11,912 nt of DNA, taken from contig JAJKFJ010024783.1 in the NCBI GenBank assembly GCA_027382625.1, positions 1 through 11,912 of the forward strand. Direction: 5' to 3'. Positions 4,632 to 11,912 of the stretch are shown here, in pieces. Origin of the DNA: Tetmemena sp. SeJ-2015. Taxonomy: Eukaryota; Ciliophora; Spirotrichea; Sporadotrichida; Oxytrichidae. How positions within the stretch are numbered: position 1 is the first letter of the stretch; every line of letters starts with the position of its first letter. The position numbers and the translations under genes were made by a program. The notes under the pieces are model-generated. The model was not told the DNA's origin and made no database searches. It saw nothing but the letters and a program-made list of their open reading frames with translations.

Positions 4632-7316
4632 TCACTAGATATCCCACTTGCTTTTTCTTTTGAGTCTAGGTGGATTGCATTCTTCTGTGTTTGCAGCCAT
4701 AACTGTATCCTATACTTCTTATTGCACTTCTAGATTTTAGTTTAATATCACATCTGATTAAGCATGAGAAGCTTGGTTTTATTCTTCAGAATTTATGTGC
4801 TAAGGCGCAGCAAGCTATTACATTTATAACTATTCCTTAAGAGTGAGTCTCCTAGGCTTCTCATTTGCATTCGATGGGACATTTTGACTAAGATGCTTGT
4901 CCTTTTCTTGATTATCTCTATGACTTGATCTCTATCTGTTTGAGTCTCTTTCTCTTCTTTCCCTTCTCGTTTTATCATACTATGAAGATCTGCTTCTACT
5001 TCTCTTATCTCTTTTCCTGTCCCTATCATATCTTCTATCCTTTCGCTCTCTAGATCTATTGCTGCTTCTTCGATAACTTCCTTATAATTATTAGCATAAA
5101 TATACTTGTCTAACTTCGCTTTTTGTCATATGAGTTAGATCTAGACCTAGACTTCGAGGATTTAATGGAGGAAGAACTTGATCTTTTTCTTCTTGGTTTA
5201 TATTCTCTATCTCTGTATCCTTCTTTGGAATTTACAACTTGAGATGTGGCTTGACCCTTTTGAACTATCTTATCAAAGAGAGAGTCTAATGAAAAACTGT
5301 TGTTCACTAAGCTTATACCATTTGGGTTTTAGCTTTGAATATAAAAGTGCAGAAAATGTATCAACAAATATTTACTATATCTATATCAGGAGGTTGATAG
5401 AATCGTGCAAGATCTTTTTCCCTTTCTTCGAGTGGCTTTGGTACATAGTCATCTAACTTAATAACCTCCTTTTACACTTAGTTGTTATCTTTCTTCAAGA
5501 ATGTGACAGTTGCATCCTTGCTAGTCGTTTGAACTTTCCCACTGGACACAAAATTAGACATGAATGAAGCTTTCATCTGATCTTTGAGTCTGTTTTAGAA
5601 TTGGTCCATGCCTTTAAACATATCTCCGCTCCCTCTGTCTCCAGTGTTATCATCTTCGCCAAATCCAAGTCCAAATGCTTTTCCTCCTAAACCACCTTTG
5701 CCAAGATAGAACTCAGCCTCTCTCGCTATTTTCTGATTGATCCTGTCCTCCTCTTCTCTTTTCTTTTCCTTCGCAGTCATTTTCTCTTCTTCCTAATTGC
5801 TCTTTCCATCTCTTGGCTTTTTACCTTTACCCCCAGCGGGTTCCTTGTCAGCAAATCCTATTCCAGACTTATCTCCTATCTTTCTAGCTTGTTTTTAAAG
5901 TTCTTTGGTCTCTTTAGCTACGTTTATCTTCATGTTAAAATTCTTGATCCCTATGGTCACTCTTGATTTCTTAAAGTTTCCATCTTACATGGCTAGTTGC
6001 TCCAACTCTTCTGTGACTACTTAATTTGACTGCTCTAGAATCTTGACTAGCATGGATGCCTTCTGAGTGTCTGAGCTTTTCAAAAGAGTGTAGGCCACTC
6101 CTTCCTTGTCTCCTGCGCGACCAGTTCTGCCCACTCTATGAATGTGGTCTTCCTTATCTTTAGAGCAATCAAAAATGTTTTGAATTATTTTTTATTATTC
6201 TAATCAAAGTTAACTACAGTTTTAATTGCAGGAATGTCAAGACCTCTACTTGCTACATTTGTAGCAAGTAAGATGTTCACTTAGCCACTTCTGACCTTAT
6301 CCAAAATATTGCTCCTCTCGTATTAAGATTTATCTCCATGAAGACAGGCAAGGCCTTTATTCCGAAAAAGAGGAATTAAATCCCTCTCTAATCCTTCAAC
6401 TGTTTGTATTTGATTGCAAAATATTATTGCTTAAATAAAACTGGATAATAATAGGAAGAATAAGGTGAATTAAGTTATCTTAAGTTATATTTCTTAATTT
6501 AGCAATAGCAATTGCTGCCCAGGTTTAGCTAGAAAGTTATCAATACTCTGAATAAGCCATTGGAGTTTTTCAATGTCTTTCTTGAATATGAGTACTGTTT
6601 GACTCACATCTTCATTTGAGACTCCCTCCTTTCCCACTACTATTTTTATAGGATCACTTAGAATGTCCTCGCAGAGTTATTAGACTTTGTTCTTAAAAGT
6701 AGCGGAGAAGAATAGAGTCTATCTATCAGGCCTTATCTGACCCACGATCGATCTAATCTGATATTCAAATCCCATATTGAACATTTAATCTGCTTCATCA
6801 ATCACAAGGAAAGAGCATCTGCTTGAAAGGTCAAAAGCTTTCTATCTTAGCATATCTATTAGTCTTCCAGGAGTGGCGATCACTATCTCATTTCTACCTG
6901 CTTTCACATCCTTCCAAATTTGATGCTAATCAACTCCACCGAAGATGGGCAAAGCAGTTATGTCATAGCGTTTGCAATATTTCCTATACTCGGTATAGAT
7001 TTGCTGGCATAACTCTCTAGTTGGAGCTAATACTAATCCAATAGGACCTTCATTTTTCTCTAAGGGTCTTTGATCTAAAATGTGGACGATCATTGGGAGT
7101 AGATAAGCAAGAGTCTTGCCAGAACCAGTTTTAGCGATTCCTATTAAGTCTCTTCCTGAAAGAGAACAGGGTAAGGATTGTGCTTGAATTGGAGTTGGCT
7201 CTGTATAATTCATCTTCTAAATCTAAGTCAGCAGTCTTTCGTCAATTTTTAAGTGGTTAAATTTGCTGATGGGCTTGGGAACTCTTTCTCCGTACACTCT
7301 TATTTCAAGTAAACGC
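4632..7316 (-). CDS. DDX42-type DEAD-box RNA helicase, C-terminal block
   Basis: The exon opens with the G that completes the arginine codon begun in the N-block, then R-L-L-E-I-R-V-Y-G-E-R-V-P-K-P-I. Helicase motifs run in order: Q motif EPTPIQ (about 7200), AKTGSGKT (about 7130-7107), PTREL (about 7022), TPGR (about 6880), DEAD (6799-6788), SAT (6706-6698), ATNVASRGLDIP (about 6270-6235) and HRVGRTGRAG (6140-6111). GFEYQIRSI and SNEDVSQ match DDX42 rather than DDX46. An alternating R-S domain (about 5210-4900) is followed by KRKSKWDIQ and TGA 4634-4632. Human DDX42 lacks such a marked RS domain. After removal of four IESs the two blocks make about 1239 residues; human is 938. DDX42 is an ATP-dependent RNA helicase of the U2 snRNP/spliceosome; the same role is inferred. 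Confidence 0.92.
5081..5117. other. 37-bp IES in helicase RS domain, pointer GAAGTTA
   Basis: On the minus strand GAAGTTA lies at 5117-5111 and 5080-5074. Excision joins two halves of the RS domain: K-K-R-S then Y-R-R-S-S-N-R-S-R-E-R, in frame. The unexcised frame loses the RS pattern. Confidence 0.85.
5310..5377. other. 68-bp IES in helicase, pointer TAGT
   Basis: On the minus strand TAGT lies at 5377-5374 and 5309-5306. The insert contains an in-frame TGA. Excision gives P-P-D-I-D-I-V-N-N-S-F-S in frame and leads into the RS domain. A GTAAAT..AAAG intron in the same place leads to an early TGA, so the IES reading is preferred. Confidence 0.75.
6174..6208. other. 35-bp IES between helicase motifs V and VI, pointer TTTGATT
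   Basis: On the minus strand TTTGATT lies at 6208-6202 and 6173-6167. Excision joins V-V-N-F-D to C-S-K-D-K-E-D-H-I-H-R, the expected spacing between motifs V and VI. The insert does not begin with GT or end with AG at the needed positions, so it is not an ordinary intron. This is the clearest IES in the window. Confidence 0.9.
6435..6497. other. Candidate 63-bp in-frame IES in helicase, pointer TTAAG
   Basis: Between P-G-Q-Q and A-I-I-F-C-N-Q lies an AT-rich, leucine-rich insertion absent from DDX42 relatives. TTAAG on the minus strand (6497-6493 and 6434-6430) would excise 63 bp without a frame change. No TGA interrupts it, and no GT suitable for an intron is present within it. Other repeats such as AGCAAT shift the frame. 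Confidence 0.5.
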
Positions 7317-7318
7317 CT
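7317..7318 (-). other. 3' AG of the split intron
   Basis: This AG directly precedes the first coding base of the C-block (7316) and directly follows the pointer. It has no donor upstream in the germline order that gives the family sequence; its donor is at 3139. Confidence 0.7.
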
Positions 7319-7325
7319 ATCAAAA
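7319..7325 (-). repeat. Scrambling pointer, C-block copy (TTTTGAT)
   Basis: Identical to 3110-3116. It lies immediately before the AG acceptor. Sequence beyond 7325 is not needed for the helicase. Confidence 0.75.
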
Positions 7326-8165
7326 TATAATTAGTCATAATAACTAGGGCGATAATATGTTTAATACAATAAAATAAAGCTCTTGTTCCAATTTCTAATA
7401 AATAAGATATGGCATCTTTGTTGTATCGATAATGTTCTTTGATAGCTTAAGAAATTCAATTTACAATAAAACCCCAAATATCATGAGAGAAAACTTTCAA
7501 TGCACTTATAATTTAATTTAAAAAAGCTCTAACTTTATTAACACAAAAATGTCTTAAAAATCCTTCATTCAAAGTTTTATTTTACTATAAAGATAAGTTT
7601 TTCTATCTAAATAGTTCAAAGCCTTTCTAAATATGAATTTAATGGCACAAATTAAATCAAATTTATTTCTTGTAGAAATTGAATAGTAATTGTACTCGTA
7701 AACTTTCTGTCTTTTAATTAACTCAATTATTTTAAGTCTATATAACTTTGGGGATTTGAATACTCATCAAAATCAAATATTTTAATATATACCCTCGACT
7801 CTTTCTTAAGTCCATAGATTTATTATAGTCTATTTGTTTTGAAGAAAATAATAGGAGTTAAGAATTTATGAAGCATTTTTATCGAAGAGGAATACAAATA
7901 AATAAGTGAGTTGAAGTAAAATAAATCATTTTGAGTTCTAATAAAGTTTATTATAGTTAAACTTATATTAAAAATCCCTTCTTTCTAAATTAATTAATCT
8001 TAATGATGTCTACAAAAAAAAAATATTATAAAAGGTTTATTAATTTATAATATGCATATTAAAGAGTAAAAGTTTAATCTTTAATTTGACAAATTCTTAA
8101 TGACAAGAAAGAATTTATGAAATTAAATTGATAAATAAAGTAACAAAATAAAGTAACAAAAAACA
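7326..8165. other. AT-rich stretch, no supported gene
   Basis: These 840 bp hold the flank of the helicase C-block and the 5' flank of the gene at 8166. A weakly coding-like patch occurs at about 7330-7490, where composition is less AT-rich, but frames are open on both strands and no family is recognisable. The rest is AT-rich with many homopolymer runs. No RNA gene or transposon end was found. Confidence 0.5.
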
Positions 8166-10092
8166 ATGATAGAAATTAATAAGGATACAACACTGCCCCA
8201 TTAGTCTACACCAGGCCACCTGAATGATTCAAATGTCCAATAAAACATCTTAAAAGATCAAGGCTTGGAAGTAGTTAACGAATAAGTAACTAGAAGTGGA
8301 AAAGGTATGAGCTTATAAATTCTCTTTCTTCACAATTATAAATCATTAAATCCCCATTACTATTAGTTCAATTTAAAAAAGCTCCTGTTTCATCTATTGT
8401 TGACAATGAGAAAATAAACTCCACAATTGAGCAGTCACTGCCTTCTATTTAAAGAATGGGCTCTTAAAACATTCACCTGATGAAAACGATTCACAGAATT
8501 TCTCCATCCAGAGACACTCTGCTTAATCACTACATCAAATCCAGACAGCCAGATTAGAGAAATTAATCTTCAAATAAACTCTTAGGCGATAATCGTTATC
8601 AGAAATTTGTTTCACTTTTTATGTTTCTTTACTATATTTCAGAAAGGAAAGAATTTTCAGAATTTCAACACATAATCATTTTTACAACAACAATTATCTC
8701 CAAAGACTCATTTCAAAGTTGACACACTAAATTTCGCTTACAGAAAAAGTAATTTTTTGAATTTTTAACTTATCTAATCTATCTGTAGAACGAGAGGACG
8801 AAATTCAAAAAGGGAACCAAGTATTGATTTAGAAAATCCTGGATATCCATCATGGCAAGAAAACTGCTTATAGAGGGCCTCAGAGTTACTTCACTTCTAC
8901 TTAAAGACAGAGAGCTACTTCCAATACTCACAAAAGCATCACTAAATACAATTCATAAAGTGTGTCTCTTAATCTGCAAACAAACAACTCAGCCACTCAA
9001 TAGTCCTTTATAAGCAATAGTTTTAGCAGCAAATAAAAATCTCCCTCAAAGGCCTTTAGATCTCGCAACTCTGGTACTAAAGCTAAAACTCAGAGAGCTG
9101 ATACGATAGTGAATGACAGTTTCCAAGTTACAAATAAGTATCCATCTTTAAAACTATATGATAGGAGAACTGCAAGTTCTGAGAAATTTTAAGAGTTAGA
9201 GAAAAGCAAAATTAGATACAGCAGCTCTTAATTGAAGCCCTAGTCAATAGATTAGGAAAGTAGCTTCATTTCTAATCAAAATATAGGAAAGAGCAATCAT
9301 GTTTAAGAGGAAGATTAAAACTAAGGACATTAGCAGTTGCAAAAAACTCCTTCTAATTTAATTAGCTTTAAAAATTAAAGTCTAAGCTTTGCAAACAAAT
9401 TAGAAGGGAAAACAAGTGTATCATTTTTGCAAAAAAGCGTTTTTAATCAAAGCCCTTCTAAAAAAGAAATGCCCATATTTTTATTTCAAGATTTTAATTT
9501 ATTAAAAGATGATATGAGGCAAACATTTCACAGTGGTATATAGCTAAAGAAAAATCTATAAAGAATCAGAGTTGAGAATAAGCGTTATTTCGAGAGACTG
9601 AATACTTAGCATAGCATTTTAGACTAGGTATTCACAGCTGATGGGAAATGGAGAGAAACTTTAGACTAGAGAAAGAATATCAGACAGTAGGGAATCTCTA
9701 TGAATTTATCAGGAGAAAGAACAGCAAGTCCGTCTTAAATTTTGAAGTAAATTGGGTATTAGGGCAGTATAAATTTCACAATAGGAAAACTTTAATCTTT
9801 AAATCGATAGCAAAGTCCTAATTAGAATTAGTCACTGCAAATTAATAAAAACGAACGACATATTGGACAAGCACAAGGATAGTAAAACTAAAATCACTCA
9901 TATAATATAAAAAGTCTTAGGCTTCCTTTTATAAAAGGCCCAAATCCTAAATATGACCAGAATAGTAGACCTAATAAGTCTATATTATAATAAAATTCAA
10001 GATTTGAAAAGATATTAGAGATAAATGATGGGAGCGAGAATCAAGAGACTACTCAAAATCATGAAACTGAACCAAATCCAACTTAATTGTGA
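8166..10092 (+). CDS. Unrecognised 594-residue low-complexity protein
   Basis: ATG 8166-8168 opens a frame that, after two introns and one further insert, runs to TGA 10090-10092 with exact phase throughout: 46 codons in exon 1, 79 in the next part, 34, then 433. TAA and TAG glutamine codons are very frequent. The protein is rich in S, N, Q and K, with no signal peptide or membrane segment. A more ordered, charged, probably helical part lies around 9507-9690 (for example LKKNLQRIRVENKRYFERL). Repeated S-P pairs (SPSK, SPNQ) could be phosphorylation sites. No domain is recognised, and it could be cytoskeletal or regulatory; nothing here decides. It converges on the membrane-protein gene, with stops 174 bp apart. 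Confidence 0.85.
8305..8366 (+). other. Intron 1 of low-complexity gene (62 bp)
   Basis: Donor GTATGA follows GGAAAAG and acceptor CTATTAG precedes TTCAATTTAAA. Splicing restores G|TT and the frame. Confidence 0.8.
8606..8645. other. 40-bp insert: IES (pointer TCAGAAA) or 34-bp intron
   Basis: TCAGAAA lies at 8599-8605 and 8639-8645; excision restores the frame (R-Y-Q-K-G-K-N). The same frame is restored by splicing a GT..AG interval 8609-8642 with a pyrimidine-rich 3' end, leaving one extra F and K. The donor GTTTCA is unlike the GTAAGT-type donors elsewhere, so the IES reading is slightly preferred. Confidence 0.65.
8749..8788 (+). other. Intron in low-complexity gene (40 bp)
   Basis: Donor GTAATT follows TACAGAAAAA and acceptor CTGTAG precedes AACGAGAGG. 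The phase (1 + 2) leads into the 433-codon open frame. Confidence 0.8.
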
Positions 10093-10265
10093 ATAGGTAG
10101 TTCAATTAGAGGTTTGATAATTATAAAGAAATAAAACTATAGAGGAGACTTAATTTAATTAAATTATGCAATAAATTTCTTGTCAGTACTTTAAGAAATA
10201 CTACTTAAACACATCTTAAATTTGCTCTTTATCCTGAAGAGGCTTTATTCCTTAATCTATTTTTA
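10093..10265. other. Convergent intergenic spacer
   Basis: These 173 bp lie between two convergent TGA stops. They are AT-rich with no recognisable feature and presumably contain both 3' flanks. Confidence 0.5.
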
Positions 10266-11865
10266 TCAAAACGCCCTCTTAAATTATTTGTAATTAAAAA
10301 TTTCTAAAAACTAAATTATAGATATAATTAATTTTTTTTTCATTTATTATGGTATCTAAATATAATAGATACCCTCTTGATCTATTCTGTAGAACTCATT
10401 AGCTATATTTCCATCTTCATCTATGTAGAAGTCCATGAGAATACCTTGGATCCCTCCACTCAAGTCCTCAGTATACAATATCATTTTCAACTTTCTGGCA
10501 TTCTTCTCCACGTTAAAATTATGACGCCAATATAGATTAATGATAATAATTATTATCAGTTAACTACCTTAGGGGCTCTGCGAGATGAAGAATTATTGTG
10601 ACCATCAATCTTAGAGAGGTATTCTTCATCCACATAGTCTGAGAGAGTGTTGTCTGTGGAATTGCTCAAGTCTGATAATAAGAAATGACCAAGATAAAAA
10701 TTAACTATACAACTTAAAAAAGAAATAATTATTTTTTAAGCATAGATAATAGAAAGTAAGAACAGCAAGCATTAAATCTATTGATGGATCTTTACGAGTA
10801 AAGAAGAAGTTTAATCCATCAACAAACATCACCTGAATAAAAATGCTCAAGAAGGGTAGAATTCTTAGTGCCATGTATTGCCAATAGTCTCCCTCATCCA
10901 AGCCTGTATATTCGCAAGTATTTTGATAAGCAGTGATGAACAAGTTCAAAACAATAATGTCTAAGGGTATCAGGAAGTTACGATCCTTAAGTACTCTACG
11001 TGTCGAATAGCTAAAGTCAATATAGGCTGATTCCGTTGTACCCTATTCTTGCTCCTCGTAAATATCAAATCAACGTGGATATTTAAATTTAAAGACAAAT
11101 TTTAAATGGTCTTAGTTATTGATATGCTAACTATGAAGGCTTGAGCGATAATATTTATCCAGGTCGACTTTCTGAAGTAGTAGAAAGGATTCTACCGAAG
11201 TTCGTAAACTCTTTCACCGCTTCCTGCTTTTAATCTCTGCTCATGAACAACTCTCTCAATTATTCTATTATCTGGATCTAAATTATAAAAGGTAAGATAT
11301 CAGTATTAGCTTGCTATAAACTTACTTCTAAAGAGTTGGCTTATTTTAATTGCATTTATAACAGCTTGTAAAAATGTTATCGCAGCTAAATACCATTGAG
11401 CAAAGTAACTGAAGCTGAAGTCTTAATTTGACCCGATTTATTTGTAAACTTAGAGAGATGAAAATATATACATTACTGCTATAAGATTTTGTGAAGTGCT
11501 TCTAAGTCCTTTTGGATAAAAGTATTTCAAAGCAAAGAGTAGAAATTAAAATTGATTTCATTTTATCATCTTATATTTAGAAGGATAATTATTTGGCATA
11601 TCATGACAACACCCCTCTGGCTAAGGTATATTTGATGAATTGAAAGCGTGTCAAATTCAGAACTTGAGCCCTTTACTTGAGTCAGCAAGATGTCCTCTTA
11701 ATTTCTAGTTACCCTTTCTTCTTAATTGAAACCTTCCCCTTTCAAAGAGCCATTTAAGTTGCTTATGACTTCAATAATTTTCTCCAAAGTTGTATTTTCA
11801 TTATGATCTATCTTCATGCTGTCTTGCTCAAACTAATCTGGAATAATCTCCATCTATTCTGCCAT
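10266..11865 (-). CDS. Unrecognised multi-spanning membrane protein (about 445 residues)
   Basis: ATG 11865-11863 starts M-A-E-Q-M-E-I-I-P-D. Three IESs and two introns bring 1368 bases into one frame ending at TGA 10268-10266. One in-frame TGA (11560-11558) remains and probably lies in an unresolved short IES. After an acidic N-terminus of about 70 residues come about six hydrophobic segments: near 11486-11445, 11404-11348, 11161-11105, 10979-10925, 10866-10800 and 10780-10736. Between segments 2 and 3 is a conserved-looking charged loop, NPDNRIIERVVHEQRL. The C-terminal domain is soluble (RKLKMILYTED, FYIDEDGNIANEFY). The layout resembles a six-helix channel or transporter, but no pore or family motif is recognised. 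The last 30 or so residues are AT-rich-coded and the true stop could differ. Confidence 0.75.
10517..10563. other. 47-bp IES in membrane-protein gene, pointer TTAAC
   Basis: On the minus strand GTTAA/TTAAC-type copies lie at 10563-10559 and 10516-10512. Excision removes a TGA and gives R-A-P-K-V-V-N-V-E-K-N-A-R in frame. Confidence 0.7.
10672..10705 (-). other. Intron in membrane-protein gene (34 bp)
   Basis: Donor GTTAAT follows TTGTATA and acceptor TTATCAG precedes ACTTGAGC. Splicing forms A|AC and connects the last membrane segment to the C-terminal domain in frame. The donor is less canonical than the others. Confidence 0.6.
11066..11082. other. 17-bp IES in membrane-protein gene, pointer ATAT
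   Basis: ATAT lies at 11079-11082 and 11062-11065. Excision bypasses a TGA and joins N-L-N-I to Y-E-E-Q-E-Q-G in frame. A 4-bp AT-only pointer is weak on its own, but some frame correction is required here. Confidence 0.6.
11278..11325 (-). other. Intron in membrane-protein gene (48 bp)
   Basis: Donor GTAAGT follows CTCTTTAGAA and acceptor AATTTAG precedes ATCCAGAT. The join forms A|AT and keeps the frame across the loop between membrane segments 2 and 3. Confidence 0.8.
11558..11560 (-). other. Unexplained in-frame TGA
   Basis: TGA at 11560-11558 interrupts the frame that is open on both sides (K-Y-K-M-I-K before, L-L-F-A-L-K-Y-F after). The flanks are AT-rich. An IES whose length is a multiple of three, for example with pointer AAT, would remove it, but no convincing repeat was found. 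Confidence 0.5.
11646..11731. other. 86-bp IES in membrane-protein gene, pointer TTTCAATT
   Basis: On the minus strand TTTCAATT lies at 11731-11724 and 11645-11638. Excision joins G-E-G-F-N to S-S-N-I-P-Q-P-E-G-C-C-H-D-M-P in frame. Neither frame continues properly without it. An 8-bp perfect repeat with the required phase is strong support. Confidence 0.8.
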
Positions 11866-11912
11866 TATCTAGGTACTGAACTTCTATTAATTCTATTATA
11901 GTTGCTTCTTAA
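11866..11912 (-). other. 5' flank of the membrane-protein gene
   Basis: These 47 bp to the window edge are AT-rich and upstream of the ATG. No specific element is visible. Confidence 0.4.

Noticed and set aside
5178..5456. Plus-strand open frame with hydrophobic residues
   Set aside because: It is antisense to the helicase RS region and an IES.
6435..6530. AGCAAT repeat as the pointer of the helicase insert between motifs III and IV
   Set aside because: Joining at AGCAAT shifts the frame and leads to an early TGA; TTAAG keeps it.
3120..7316. Assignment of the two helicase blocks to DDX46/Prp5
   Set aside because: The pre-core segment resembles both families, but the acidic-motif order (DPLDAFM, then EDEDYQKYM, then LDANGNIDYEK) and core motifs such as TRELCQQI and SNEDVSQ fit DDX42 better.
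7468..7478. AAAACCCCAAA, resembling the C4A4 telomere repeat of spirotrichs
   Set aside because: Only about one and a half repeat units, not next to a gene end, and no transposon terminus is recognisable beside it. Chance is likely in A-rich DNA.

Overview
The window reads as germline (micronuclear) DNA of a spirotrich ciliate of the Oxytricha/Stylonychia type. Three things in the sequence point there. (1) Every recognisable gene uses TAA and TAG as glutamine and ends only at TGA. (2) The genes carry short GT..AG introns, mostly 32-65 bp. (3) Reading frames are also broken by 11-393 bp AT-rich inserts that are not introns: each is flanked by a 4-9 bp direct repeat, and removing the insert plus one repeat copy restores the frame. 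These are internal eliminated sequences (IESs) with pointers. Coding segments are therefore macronuclear-destined segments (MDSs). The species cannot be named from this window.

Layout. 1-160 is GC-rich, unlike the rest, and carries a strong hairpin. 354-1926 (-) holds most of a SLC35-type nucleotide-sugar transporter whose last part is missing here. 2152-3024 (+) holds a complete MCTS1/Tma20 gene: its introns and IESs add up to a 191-residue protein. 3110-7325 (-) holds a DDX42-type DEAD-box RNA helicase whose two halves are in the wrong order. 7326-8165 is AT-rich with no supported gene. 8166-10092 (+) encodes an unrecognised 594-residue low-complexity protein. 10266-11865 (-) encodes an unrecognised membrane protein with about six membrane segments.

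The central observation is the helicase. On the minus strand the C-terminal block (exon start 7316 to TGA at 4632) comes first, and the N-terminal block (ATG at 4525 to 3140) follows it. The gene is circularly permuted. A 7-bp repeat, TTTTGAT on the minus strand, lies at the outer edge of both blocks (3110-3116 and 7319-7325). Recombining there joins a GTAAGT donor from one block to an AG acceptor from the other, making a 32-bp intron in the right phase and a protein of about 1239 residues. The intron does not exist in the germline as a contiguous element.

The genes show no common pathway. MCTS1 (translation re-initiation/recycling) and DDX42 (spliceosome-associated helicase) are housekeeping, and the transporter serves the secretory pathway. 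The transporter and MCTS1 are divergent; MCTS1 and the helicase N-block converge, as do the low-complexity gene and the membrane-protein gene. All joins and frames were worked out by hand. The pointer assignments are hypotheses that a macronuclear genome or cDNA would settle.
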